Source: JABSQH01 sp965230015
GTDB lineage: Bacteria; Actinomycetota; Acidimicrobiia; Acidimicrobiales; Ilumatobacteraceae
Assembly: GCA_965230015.1 (NCBI GenBank)
Contig: CBDDKF010000001.1
Coordinates: forward strand, 141,205-205,204
Direction: 5' to 3'
DNA length: 64,000 nucleotides
Below the pieces are notes generated by a model, which saw only the letters and a program-made list of their open reading frames with translations, made no database searches and was not told the origin of the DNA. The position numbers were made by a program, and so were the translations under genes. Position 1 is the stretch's first letter; each line of letters starts with the position of its first letter. Positions 31,711 to 40,149 of the stretch are shown in pieces.

Positions 31711-33813
31711 ATGCCCAAGCGAGAGTTCCCCCTGGAGCGCACCCGCAACATCGGCATCATGGCGCACATCGATGCCGGCAAGACGACGACGACGGAACGC
31801 ATCCTCTACTACACCGGCAAGAGCTACAAGATCGGTGAGGTCCACGACGGCGCCGCCACGATGGACCACATGGCGCAGGAGCAGGAACGGGGCATCACGA
31901 TCACGTCGGCTGCCACCACCTGCGTGTGGAACGACAACCGCATCAACATCATCGACACGCCCGGCCACGTCGACTTCACCATCGAGGTCGAGCGCTCGCT
32001 GCGCGTGCTCGACGGCGCCGTCACCGTGTTCGACTCGGTCGCCGGCGTCGAACCGCAGACCGAGACCGTGTGGCGTCAGGCCAACAAGTACAACGTGCCG
32101 CGCATGTGCTTCGTCAACAAGATGGACCGCATCGGTGCCGACTTCTACCGCACCGTCGAGATGGTCAAGGACCGCCTCGAAGCCGTGCCGCTCGTCATCC
32201 AGATTCCGGTCGGTGCCGGTGGGCCCGAAGCGGTCAAGCCGTTCGAGGGCATCGTCGACATCGTCAAGATGAAGGCGCTTTTGTGGACCGACGTCGACGA
32301 GAACGACCTCGGCGCGAAGTACGACGAAGTCGACATCCCCGACGACATGATCGACGAGGCCAACCGCTACCGCGAGGAGATGATGGAGACCATCGCCACG
32401 CAGGACGAGGCGCTGCTCGACAAGTACCTCGGCGGCGAGGACGTCTCCGAAGACGAGATCAAGGACGCGATCCGCAAGGGCACGCTGGCCTTCGACTTCG
32501 TGCCGATCCTTTGCGGCTCGGCGTTCAAGAACAAGGGCGTCCAGCCGATGCTCGACGCCGTGGTCGACTTCCTGCCGTCGCCGCTCGACATCGAGCCGAC
32601 GAAGGGCACCAACCTGAAGGGCGACGAAGAGATCACCCGCGGTCCGGACGACTCCGAGTTCGCCGCGCTGGCGTTCAAGATCGTCGCCGACCCGTTCGGC
32701 AAGCTGACCTACTTCCGGGTGTACTCGGGCGAGGTCAACAAGGGCGACGAGGTCTACAACTCCACCAAGGAAGACCGCGAGCGCCTAGGGCGCATTCTGT
32801 TGATGCACGCCAACGAGCGTGAAGACCTCGACATCGCCATGGCTGGCGACATCGTCGCCGGGCTCGGCTTCAAGAACGTCACCACTGGCGACACGCTCTG
32901 CGACCGCAGCAGCCCAGTGATCCTCGAGCGGATGGAGTTCCCCGAGCCGGTCATCCACGTGGCGATCGAGCCGAAGACCAAGAGCGACCAAGAGAAGCTC
33001 GGCAAGGCACTCAAGTCGCTGTCCGACGAGGACCCGACGTTCCGTATCCGCACCGACCACGAGACCGGCCAGACCGTGATCTCCGGCATGGGCGAGCTGC
33101 ACCTCGAGGTGCTGGTCGACCGCATGCAGCGTGAGTTCTCGGTTGAGGCGACCGTCGGTAAGCCGCAGGTGGCCTACCGCGAGACCATCACCAAGCCGGC
33201 GACCGGCGTCGAGTACCGCCACATCAAGCAGTCCGGTGGTTCCGGTCAGTTCGCCGTGGTCAAGATCGACATGGAGCCGAACCCCGGCGGCGGCTACGAG
33301 TTCGAAGACAAGATCACCGGCGGACGCATCCCGCGCGAGTACATCCAGCCGACCAACCAAGGTCTGCAGGCATCGCTCGACAACGGTGTGCTCGCCGGGT
33401 ACCCGACCGTCGACGTCAAGGTCACCCTGGTCGATGGCCAGTACCACGACGTCGACTCATCGGAGATGGCCTTCAAGATCGCCGGTCAGGCGGCCTTCCG
33501 CAAGGCCGCCGAGATGGCCAAGCCCGTGCTCATCGAGCCGATCATGGCCGTCGAGGTCGTGACCCCCGAGGAGTACATGGGTGACGTGATGGGCGACCTG
33601 TCCAGCCGGCGCGGACGCGTTGGCGGCATGGAAGCCCGTGGCAACACCCAAGTGGTCAATGCTCAGGTGCCGCTGTCGGAGATGTTCGGTTACAGTACCG
33701 ACCTCCGCTCCCGCACACAGGGCCGGGCCACGTACACCATGCAGTTCGCCGAGTACCAGCAGGTACCCGAGGCGATTGCCGAAGAGATCGTGAAGCGAGT
33801 GCGTGGCGAGTAA
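31711..33813 (+). CDS. fusA: Elongation factor G
   Basis: 700 residues, family length. EF-G drives ribosomal translocation. GTPase motifs: AHIDAGKTTTTERIL (near residue 18), RGITITSAATT, DTPGHVDFT and NKMDRIG; the later domains include the conserved GMGELHLEVLVDRM, RREYIQP-type loop (PREYIQPTN) and C-terminal SLSEMFGYSTDLRS-type block. The usual rpsG-fusA adjacency is broken by two genes; a TACACT -10-like hexamer at 31617-31622 could start a separate fusA transcript. tuf copy 2 follows after 80 bp. Confidence 0.98.
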   Translation: MPKREFPLERTRNIGIMAHIDAGKTTTTERILYYTGKSYKIGEVHDGAATMDHMAQEQERGITITSAATTCVWNDNRINIIDTPGHVDFTIEVERSLRVLDGAVTVFDSVAGVEPQTETVWRQANKYNVPRMCFVNKMDRIGADFYRTVEMVKDRLEAVPLVIQIPVGAGGPEAVKPFEGIVDIVKMKALLWTDVDENDLGAKYDEVDIPDDMIDEANRYREEMMETIATQDEALLDKYLGGEDVSEDEIKDAIRKGTLAFDFVPILCGSAFKNKGVQPMLDAVVDFLPSPLDIEPTKGTNLKGDEEITRGPDDSEFAALAFKIVADPFGKLTYFRVYSGEVNKGDEVYNSTKEDRERLGRILLMHANEREDLDIAMAGDIVAGLGFKNVTTGDTLCDRSSPVILERMEFPEPVIHVAIEPKTKSDQEKLGKALKSLSDEDPTFRIRTDHETGQTVISGMGELHLEVLVDRMQREFSVEATVGKPQVAYRETITKPATGVEYRHIKQSGGSGQFAVVKIDMEPNPGGGYEFEDKITGGRIPREYIQPTNQGLQASLDNGVLAGYPTVDVKVTLVDGQYHDVDSSEMAFKIAGQAAFRKAAEMAKPVLIEPIMAVEVVTPEEYMGDVMGDLSSRRGRVGGMEARGNTQVVNAQVPLSEMFGYSTDLRSRTQGRATYTMQFAEYQQVPEAIAEEIVKRVRGE

Positions 33814-33893
33814 TCGCCACCCTCGAACACGCATCCCCGAAACCGTTCTTTGACAACCCACCAACGAAATCGACGACTGGAGTCGCAGCTGCC

Positions 33894-35078
33894 ATGAGCA
33901 AGGAAAAGTTTGAGCGTAATAAGACGCATGTGAATATTGGGACGATGGGTCATATTGACCATGGGAAGACGACGTTGACGGCGGCGATTTCGAAGACGTT
34001 GTCGGAGCGTGGGTTGGCTGATTTTGCGGCGTTTGACACGATTGATAAGGCGCCGGAGGAGAAGGCTCGGGGTATTACGATTTCGATTGCTCATATTGAG
34101 TATGAGACGGAGAATCGGCATTACGCGCATGTGGATATGCCGGGGCATGCTGACTACATCAAGAACATGATCACCGGCGCGGCGCAGGTGGACGGCGCGA
34201 TTTTGGTGGTCGCGGCCACTGATGGTCCGATGCCGCAGACTCGTGAGCACGTGTTGTTGGCGCGTCAGGTGGGTGTGCCGTACATCGTGGTGGCGTTGAA
34301 CAAGTCCGACATGGTCGATGACGAAGAACTGATCGAGCTGGTCGAGCTCGAAGTCCGCGAACTTCTGAACGAGTATGAGTTCCCTGGTGATGACGCCCCG
34401 GTGATCCAAGTCTCTGCACTCAAGGCCCTCGAGGGTGACAGCGAGTGGCAGGAGAAGATCATGGAGCTGATGAATGCCTGTGATGAGTACATCCCTGAGC
34501 CGGTGCGTGAGTTGGACAAGCCGTTCTTGATGCCGATTGAGGATGTGTTCACGATCACGGGTCGTGGCACCGTGGTGACCGGGAAGGTGGAGCAGGGTGT
34601 GATCCACACCGGTGACGAGATTGAGATCGTCGGGTTGCGGGAGACGCAGAAGACGACGTGCACTGGTGTGGAGATGTTCCGGAAGTTGCTCGATGAGGGT
34701 CAGGCCGGTGACAACATTGGTGCGCTACTTCGTGGCACTGATAAGGAGGATGTGGAGCGTGGTCAGGTGTTGTGTGCGCCTGGCAGCATTACTCCGCATA
34801 CGAAGTTTGAGGGTCAGGTGTATGTGTTGAACAAGGATGAGGGTGGCCGTCATAAGCCGTTTTTCAACAATTACCGGCCGCAGTTCTTTTTCCGGACGAC
34901 GGATGTGACGGGGACGATTGAGTTGCCGTCGGGTACGGAGATGGTGATGCCGGGTGACAATGTGGAGATGACGGTCGAGTTGGGCAAGCCGATCGCTATG
35001 GACGAAGGCTTGCGGTTCGCGATTCGTGAGGGTGGCCGCACTGTTGGTGCCGGTCGGGTCACCAAGATCCTCGCCTGA
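33894..35078 (+). CDS. tuf: Elongation factor Tu, copy 2
   Basis: 394 residues, identical in protein and, as far as I can compare, in every base to copy 1 at 13473-14657; identity begins at the ATG and ends at the stop. This copy has the classical str-operon position (fusA-tuf-rpsJ). A perfect TTGACA at 33850-33855 could be the -35 of a separate tuf promoter, but the matching -10 is poor. Two identical tuf genes are usual where gene conversion homogenises them. As in copy 1, codon use is mosaic and T-rich at third positions, unlike fusA and rpsJ on either side. Confidence 0.98.
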   Translation: MSKEKFERNKTHVNIGTMGHIDHGKTTLTAAISKTLSERGLADFAAFDTIDKAPEEKARGITISIAHIEYETENRHYAHVDMPGHADYIKNMITGAAQVDGAILVVAATDGPMPQTREHVLLARQVGVPYIVVALNKSDMVDDEELIELVELEVRELLNEYEFPGDDAPVIQVSALKALEGDSEWQEKIMELMNACDEYIPEPVRELDKPFLMPIEDVFTITGRGTVVTGKVEQGVIHTGDEIEIVGLRETQKTTCTGVEMFRKLLDEGQAGDNIGALLRGTDKEDVERGQVLCAPGSITPHTKFEGQVYVLNKDEGGRHKPFFNNYRPQFFFRTTDVTGTIELPSGTEMVMPGDNVEMTVELGKPIAMDEGLRFAIREGGRTVGAGRVTKILA

Positions 35079-35108
35079 GCCTGCGACCGCTGAAACGGAA
35101 TTCATCCC

Positions 35109-35423
35109 ATGGCACAGAGCATTCGCATTCGCCTCAAAGCGTTCGACCACGAGATCATCGACCAGTCGACGAAGAAGATCGTCGAGACGGTGACTCGTAC
35201 CGACGCCACCGTCCGCGGGCCGATCCCGCTGCCCACCGACAAGCATCGCTACACGGTGATCCGCGGCCCGCACGTCGACAAGGACAGCCGTGAGCACTTC
35301 GAGATGCGCGTTCACAAGCGGTTGATCGACATCGTCAACCCCAACGGCAAGACGATCGACAGCCTGCAGCGCATCGAGCTGCCCGCCGGCGTCGACATCG
35401 AAATCAAAATCCAAAACGCATAG
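35109..35423 (+). CDS. rpsJ: 30S ribosomal protein S10
   Basis: 104 residues, family length. S10 is a 30S head protein and the NusG/NusE partner in antitermination. The conserved blocks IRIRLKAFDHEIIDQSTKKIVETV and GPIPLPTDKHRYTVIRGPHVDKDSREHFE are complete. In nearly all bacteria rplC follows immediately. Here a 15-bp terminator-type hairpin begins 4 bp after the stop and rplC lies 12.5 kb away, so S10 is transcribed with tuf and separately from the rest of its operon. Confidence 0.98.
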   Translation: MAQSIRIRLKAFDHEIIDQSTKKIVETVTRTDATVRGPIPLPTDKHRYTVIRGPHVDKDSREHFEMRVHKRLIDIVNPNGKTIDSLQRIELPAGVDIEIKIQNA

Positions 35424-35426
35424 CCA

Positions 35427-35460
35427 GTTGACGACGGCGGGGAGACCCGCCGTCGTCAAC
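35427..35460 (+). terminator. rpsJ terminator hairpin
   Basis: A perfect 15-bp inverted repeat (arms 35427-35441 and 35446-35460, arm GTTGACGACGGCGGG) closed by a GAGA tetraloop and followed by TTGTG. It begins 4 bp after the rpsJ stop and is the strongest hairpin I see in the window. It marks the left end of the accessory block that splits the S10 operon. Confidence 0.85.
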
Positions 35461-35527
35461 TTGTGAAACAGGTGTGAAGAACCACTTGTGTTCACAACGG
35501 AGCGGGGCCGGCCGATAGACACATCGC

Positions 35528-36742
35528 ATGGCTTCGTTCCCCCCACCCCCTTCCGGAGCCCCGAAATCGCCTCCGGTGCTGCCGGCGTATCGCCCCGCAT
35601 CCACTGGATTCGACGCTCCGGGACCGACGCCCTCGCCTCAGCCGACGAACCAGTCGCCGAAGAAGCGGCGCGGCCCGCGCACCGGGCTGATCATCGCTCT
35701 GATCGTGGCCATTGCTTGGGTTGCCGGACTCACCGGCGCACTCGTGGGCACGCAGGTCGCCGACTGGCTCGACGAGCCGCCGACCTCGCCGTCGAGTGAG
35801 CCGATCAACGTTGCGGCCCCGAACCCCAGTGGCGCGCGTGTGGGCGTCGATGTGGCCCAGGTGGTCGACTTCATCGCCCCGTCGGTCGTCACGATCAGCG
35901 CCGACGTCGGTGGCGGTCAGTCGCTCGGCACCGGCGTGATCATCTCGCCCGACGGTGAGATCCTGACCAACGCCCACGTGGTCGAAGGTGCATCGGAGAT
36001 CCGTGTGCGCTTGTCCGGCGAGACCGAGCCGCGTGAGGTGAACCTGCTCGCCGCCGACCGCGGCAACGACCTTGCCCTGCTGCGGATGAACGGCGACGGG
36101 TTCCAGGCGGCGACCTTCGCCGACCCGAACAGCATCGACATCGGCGACGAGGTCGTGGCGATCGGCTTCGCTCTCGGACTCGACGGTGATCCGTCGGTGA
36201 CCCTGGGCATCGTGTCGGCGCTCGACCGCACCATCGGCACCGAAGGTGCGTTCCTCGACGGACTGATCCAGACCGATGCGGCGATCAGCTCGGGCAACTC
36301 CGGCGGCCCGCTTGTGAACGGTGAGGGCCAGGTCGTCGGCATCAATACCGCCGTCGCCCGTGGCGGCACGTTCACCGCAGCCACCAACGTCGGCTTTGCG
36401 ATCTCTGCTGCCGAGGCACTCCCGATCATCGACGCCCTGCGGGCGCAAGCCGATGGAGAACCCCGCGACGAGGCGTTCCTCGGCGTTGGCCTCGACGACC
36501 GCCGCGACGGTGGCCAGGGCGCCGTGGTCACCGAGGTCACGCCGAACACGCCTGCTGCTGCGGTCGGCCTCGAAGACGGTGATCTGATCGTGGCCGTCGA
36601 TGGCGCCCCCACCGATGGCTCCACCGGTTTGATCGCGGCCATCCGCGACCTCGAGCCCGGTGACACGGTGACGCTCACCGTCATCCGCGATGGGAACGAG
36701 CAGATGCTCGAGGTGACGCTCACCGATCGCCCGGACGGCTGA
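35528..36742 (+). CDS. Membrane-anchored HtrA/DegP-like serine protease with PDZ domain
   Basis: 404 residues. Order: Pro-rich cytosolic N-terminus (1-50), one membrane helix (about 53-75), trypsin-like domain with catalytic His150 (TNAHVV), Asp181 (GNDLALL) and Ser258 (GNSGGP), then a PDZ domain (about 318-400: GQGAVVTEVTPNTPAAAVGLEDGD). This is the PepD/HtrA architecture of actinobacteria: an extracytoplasmic quality-control or regulatory protease. The upstream gap has the palindrome TTGTG-TT-CACAA (35486-35497) and a possible TTCACA-N19-TAGACA promoter. Confidence 0.92.
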   Translation: MASFPPPPSGAPKSPPVLPAYRPASTGFDAPGPTPSPQPTNQSPKKRRGPRTGLIIALIVAIAWVAGLTGALVGTQVADWLDEPPTSPSSEPINVAAPNPSGARVGVDVAQVVDFIAPSVVTISADVGGGQSLGTGVIISPDGEILTNAHVVEGASEIRVRLSGETEPREVNLLAADRGNDLALLRMNGDGFQAATFADPNSIDIGDEVVAIGFALGLDGDPSVTLGIVSALDRTIGTEGAFLDGLIQTDAAISSGNSGGPLVNGEGQVVGINTAVARGGTFTAATNVGFAISAAEALPIIDALRAQADGEPRDEAFLGVGLDDRRDGGQGAVVTEVTPNTPAAAVGLEDGDLIVAVDGAPTDGSTGLIAAIRDLEPGDTVTLTVIRDGNEQMLEVTLTDRPDG

Positions 36743-36759
36743 CCGGCGGCGTCGTCGGA

Positions 36760-37374
36760 TCAACCGGCCGTTGCCGCTCGATCGTCGACGAGGCGTTCGG
36801 TCTCGTTGGCGATCGCCCGACATACGAACTGCGTCACGCGGCGGGCCTCCTCGGTATCGAGGCCCGCCGTGTCGAGCAAGGCGACCATCGACTGTGAGCC
36901 GATCGCCAGCGACAGCGCATGGCGAACGAGGGCAACATCGTCGGCAGACAGCTGGTCGGCGAGTGGGGCGAGCGCCGCGTCGATCTGAATGAACCGCCGA
37001 CCCGGGCGATCGGCATCGGTCGCTCGGCCCTCGATCCGCCGCTCGAGCATGATCCGCTCGAAGGTGCGGGTGCTGTCTTGATGCTCGAACAGGTAGGCGT
37101 TGACGTTTTCCTCTGCGGCGAGCATGCGCGCAACGAGGTCGTCGCCGGCGGACGACATCGCCACCCGCGGGTCGGGGGTGTGGCGATCGGCATGCAGTTG
37201 CCACAGCAGATCGTCGATCGACTCGAAGTAGCGGTACACGGTCGCCCGGCTCACCAGTGCCTCGTCGGCGATCTCGTCCACCGAGGGATTGGCCGATCCG
37301 GCGTCGACCAGCCGTCCGGCGGCTTCGACGATTGCCCGCCGAGTGCGTTCCCGCTGGTTCTCGCGTGTCGCCAT
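36760..37374 (-). CDS. TetR/AcrR-family transcriptional regulator
   Basis: 204 residues. The N-terminal helix-turn-helix reads RTRRAIVEAAGRLVDAGSANP, then EIADEALVSRATVYRYFESID (about residues 10-55). The C-terminal half shows no recognisable ligand class. It is divergent from the cupin gene at 37493 across a 118-bp gap that contains a palindrome, so the cupin is a likely target. It converges on the protease gene with 17 bp between stops. Confidence 0.9.
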   Translation of the reverse strand: MATRENQRERTRRAIVEAAGRLVDAGSANPSVDEIADEALVSRATVYRYFESIDDLLWQLHADRHTPDPRVAMSSAGDDLVARMLAAEENVNAYLFEHQDSTRTFERIMLERRIEGRATDADRPGRRFIQIDAALAPLADQLSADDVALVRHALSLAIGSQSMVALLDTAGLDTEEARRVTQFVCRAIANETERLVDDRAATAG

Positions 37375-37419
37375 AGCGACAGCATAGTCCTGTCATGAGA
37401 CAACAGTCTTGCGAAGCTG

Positions 37420-37432
37420 ATCACATCGTGAT
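37420..37432. promoter_or_regulatory. Candidate operator between TetR and cupin genes
   Basis: The perfect inverted repeat ATCAC-ATC-GTGAT (37420-37432) lies in the 118-bp divergent gap, flanked by TGTC/GACA elements (TGTCATGAGACA at 37391-37402 and ACTGTCGCA near 37436). Position and symmetry suit a TetR site; function is inferred. Confidence 0.4.
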
Positions 37433-37492
37433 ACAACTGTCGCACGAACAAGCGATGCACTCCGGCAGAATGGCCGAGTTGAGGAGACCACG

Positions 37493-37969
37493 ATGACGAC
37501 CGCAACCAACCCGACCGGTACCACCTTCTGGTTCGACAGCCAGGTGATGGAGGTTCTCGTGTCGGCCCAGGACACCGACGGCCGACTGTCGATCCTCCGC
37601 CAACAGTTGGTGCCGGGCTACGCCCCGCCAGTGCATGTGCACGAACGCGAGGACCAGACCCTCAACGTGCTCGAAGGCTCGATGACGGCGTGGCTCGATC
37701 CGCACGGCGACTCGCCGACCGAAGTGCACCTCGTTGCGGGCGACAGCGTGTTCCTGCCACGGGGGGTGCCGCACGCGTTCAAGGTCGGCGACGACGGCGC
37801 GCGCCTGCTGGAGATCAACACGCCTGGTGGCTTCGAAGGGTTCCACCTCGACGCTGGCGACGAGGCGACTCACGAGGGCATGCCCGAGCAGGGGCCACCC
37901 GACATCGAACGCATGGCGGCTGCGGCACCGGATTACGGCTGCACCATCCTCGGCCCACCACACGGCTGA
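37493..37969 (+). CDS. Cupin-domain protein
   Basis: 158 residues with a GGAGACC-type site upstream. A single cupin barrel is visible: metal-site motif PPVHVHEREDQTLNVLEG (about 45-62) and second motif GDSVFLPRGVPHAFKV (about 83-98), giving the His/His/Glu and His ligands. The C-terminus ends YGCTILGPP, common in quercetin-dioxygenase-like cupins. Substrate unknown. Divergent TetR control is likely. Confidence 0.88.
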   Translation: MTTATNPTGTTFWFDSQVMEVLVSAQDTDGRLSILRQQLVPGYAPPVHVHEREDQTLNVLEGSMTAWLDPHGDSPTEVHLVAGDSVFLPRGVPHAFKVGDDGARLLEINTPGGFEGFHLDAGDEATHEGMPEQGPPDIERMAAAAPDYGCTILGPPHG

Positions 37970-38026
37970 GCCTCGCCTGGCCGTCGGGTACCGGCGCAGC
38001 GAACGCTGCGTGGTACACCGGCTCGG

Positions 38027-38848
38027 GTGACCGACCCCTACTTTCGGAACTCCGCCGATGGCCTCGTTCCGCTCCCGCATGCGCGTGCGCCCTGGGGCGA
38101 GGACATGTTGCACGGCCGACTGCTCGGGGCCATCGCCGCCCGTGCACTCGAACAGTCCTTCGGGGCGCCCGGCCGACGGGCCGCCCGACTCACCGTCGAC
38201 CTGTTTCGCCCAGCGGCGATGGCCCCGGTGGTCGCTCAGGTGCGACCCTTGCGCGAGGGTCGACGGATCACCGTCGGCGAGGCGACGCTCGACTGCGATG
38301 GCCACGAGGTCGTGCGGGCCACGGCGGTGTTCCTCGCCGAAGGTGAGAATCCGCCCGGGAACATCTGGCGCCCCGCGCGGGAGCCATGGCCGCATCCTGA
38401 CGAGGTGGACGCGCCGCCCGACGGGGGCTCGCCCGGCCAGACTGCCTGGTGGTTTCGACCCGTGAGCGGCGGCTTCGGCAGCGAGGACGATGGCGGCCAA
38501 CGCGGTCGGGTGTGGAGCAACGAAACGGCCGAACTCGTCGAGGGTGAGTCGCTCACGCCGTTCGTCCGTGCAGCGTTGTCGGGGGACATCGCCTGCCCAT
38601 TGGCCAACAACGGCGACGAAGGTCTGCACTACATCAACGCCGACTACACGATGATGATCGCCCGATATCCGGTGGGGGAGTGGATCGGGATCGAGGTCGA
38701 TCAGCAGCTGCAGTCTGATGGCATCTCGATGGGCTCGTCGACGTTGGTCGATCGGCAGGGCCCGTTCGCCACGAGCGGTGGCGTGTCGCTCGCCCGCCCG
38801 CCGTTGGTGATGGACAGCGCGCCGGTCGCAGCCAGCGCCGACAGCTGA
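38027..38848 (+). CDS. Thioesterase-family protein (acyl-CoA thioesterase-like double hotdog)
   Basis: 273 residues from GTG 38027. The N-terminal hotdog has HGRLLGAIAARALEQ and LTVDLFRPAAMAPV, with EGRRITVGEATLDCDG following; the C-terminal hotdog includes LHYINADYTMMIARYPVGEWIGIEV. This pattern matches the TesB-like/4HBT_3 group found in actinobacterial acyl-CoA metabolism. The natural acyl-CoA is unknown. The next hydrolase starts 15 bp downstream, so the two are probably cotranscribed. Confidence 0.8.
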   Translation: MTDPYFRNSADGLVPLPHARAPWGEDMLHGRLLGAIAARALEQSFGAPGRRAARLTVDLFRPAAMAPVVAQVRPLREGRRITVGEATLDCDGHEVVRATAVFLAEGENPPGNIWRPAREPWPHPDEVDAPPDGGSPGQTAWWFRPVSGGFGSEDDGGQRGRVWSNETAELVEGESLTPFVRAALSGDIACPLANNGDEGLHYINADYTMMIARYPVGEWIGIEVDQQLQSDGISMGSSTLVDRQGPFATSGGVSLARPPLVMDSAPVAASADS

Positions 38849-38863
38849 CCTACGGTCGACGTC

Positions 38864-40060
38864 GTGCGTGATCTCGATGTGATGCTCGGCGCCGAGCGGC
38901 CGTTCGGCCTCGGCTACTGGCCGCTTCCGGAGGACGATCCGGGCGTGTCGGTGCAGCGTGAGCCCATCCGCCTGGTGTCGCCCGACGGGGGTTTGGTGCG
39001 CGGCGTGTTGTGGACGCCGCCCGACGGAAAGTGGGAGACCGCAGTCATCCTCTCTCATCCGCGCGGTGACTTCAGCGTGCACTACGCGTGCCCGCTCCTG
39101 GCCGCCGCCGGCTACGCCGTGTTCGGCTTCGGCACGCGCTACATGAACAACGACACCGACTGCCTCCACGAGTCGTGCATCGTCGATGTGAAGACCGCAC
39201 ACGACGAGATGGTCCGCCGCGGTGCCGCTGCGGTCGTGCTCCTCGGCAACTCGGGCGGCGGCTCGTTGATGGCGATGGCCAACGTCGAACTCGACATCGG
39301 CGACGGTTGGATCGGTATGGCCGCCCACCCCGGCGAAGGCGTGTTCATGTTGCAGGTGATCGACCCGTCGGTGATCGACGAGGACGACCCGTTCTCCACG
39401 GATCCCGAGCTGGACATGTATCACCCCGACAACGGGTGGCGGCCGTGGCCCGAGCCGTGCTCGTACGACCCGTCGTGGCTCGAGCGCTATCGCGCCGCCC
39501 AGCGCGACCGTGTCGCCCGGATCGATGCGATCGCCAAGGAGTCGATCGATGCCTCGATGGCGGTGATTCCGGAGCTCCGTACCGCCGATCGCACGGCCGA
39601 TCCGTTGGCGTGGCGTAGTCTCCGTCGTCAGGCGGTGTTCACCAAGTACCTCACGATCTATCGCACCTTGGCCGATCCCGCGTATCTCGATCTGTCGATC
39701 GATCCCGACGACCGACCGATTGGCTCGCTGTTCGCCTTCCCCGATCCGCTCGACGCCAACTACGGCCGCGGCGGCCTGGCGCGCACGATGACTGCTCGTG
39801 GTTGGTTGAGCACGTGGTCGGGCTTGTCGAGCAGCGCCAAGCTCGCCGACACGATGCCGAGCGTGACGGTGCCGACGTTGCTCGTGCATCCGACGGCCGA
39901 CACCGAGATCCGGGTGTGGCAGGCGAAGGAGATCGTCGACGCGGCAGGAGCCGAGGACGTGACCTACCACGAGATGCCTGGTGCACCGCACTACCTGGAA
40001 GGTCACCGCCCTGAGGCCATGGCCGTTGTCGCCGACTGGCTCGCCAAGCGCTACCCGTAG
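38864..40060 (+). CDS. Alpha/beta-hydrolase fold protein
   Basis: 398 residues from GTG 38864, 15 bp after the thioesterase gene. The nucleophile elbow is GNSGGG (Ser in VVLLGNSGGGSLM, about residue 130). A late Asp (HPTADTEI) and His (GAPHYLEGH) complete a plausible triad, and ILSHPRGDFSVHY looks like the oxyanion strand. The insert between residues 165 and 300 is long and cap-like. It could be an esterase or C-C hydrolase; substrate unknown. Confidence 0.8.
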   Translation: MRDLDVMLGAERPFGLGYWPLPEDDPGVSVQREPIRLVSPDGGLVRGVLWTPPDGKWETAVILSHPRGDFSVHYACPLLAAAGYAVFGFGTRYMNNDTDCLHESCIVDVKTAHDEMVRRGAAAVVLLGNSGGGSLMAMANVELDIGDGWIGMAAHPGEGVFMLQVIDPSVIDEDDPFSTDPELDMYHPDNGWRPWPEPCSYDPSWLERYRAAQRDRVARIDAIAKESIDASMAVIPELRTADRTADPLAWRSLRRQAVFTKYLTIYRTLADPAYLDLSIDPDDRPIGSLFAFPDPLDANYGRGGLARTMTARGWLSTWSGLSSSAKLADTMPSVTVPTLLVHPTADTEIRVWQAKEIVDAAGAEDVTYHEMPGAPHYLEGHRPEAMAVVADWLAKRYP

Positions 40061-40082
40061 CGCCGATCGCATGCGTGATAGG

Positions 40083-40135
40083 CGGTTCTGTTCGCTGTTT
40101 CAGGCGCCTGGCGCCTGAATTCCCCGGTTTTTCGG
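40083..40135 (+). repeat. Dispersed hairpin repeat, family 1, copy a
   Basis: 53 bp in the gap between the convergent hydrolase and BTAD genes. It matches copy b at 44282-44334 without gaps at 43 of 53 positions by my hand alignment. It starts CGGTTCTGTTCGC, contains a perfect 9-bp hairpin (TTCAGGCGC-CTG-GCGCCTGAA), and ends CCGGTTTTTCGG. For the plus-strand hydrolase gene it resembles a terminator (stem then T run). It lies 15 bp after the stop of the minus-strand BTAD gene. Confidence 0.75.
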
Positions 40136-40149
40136 TAGGAGGTCGATGA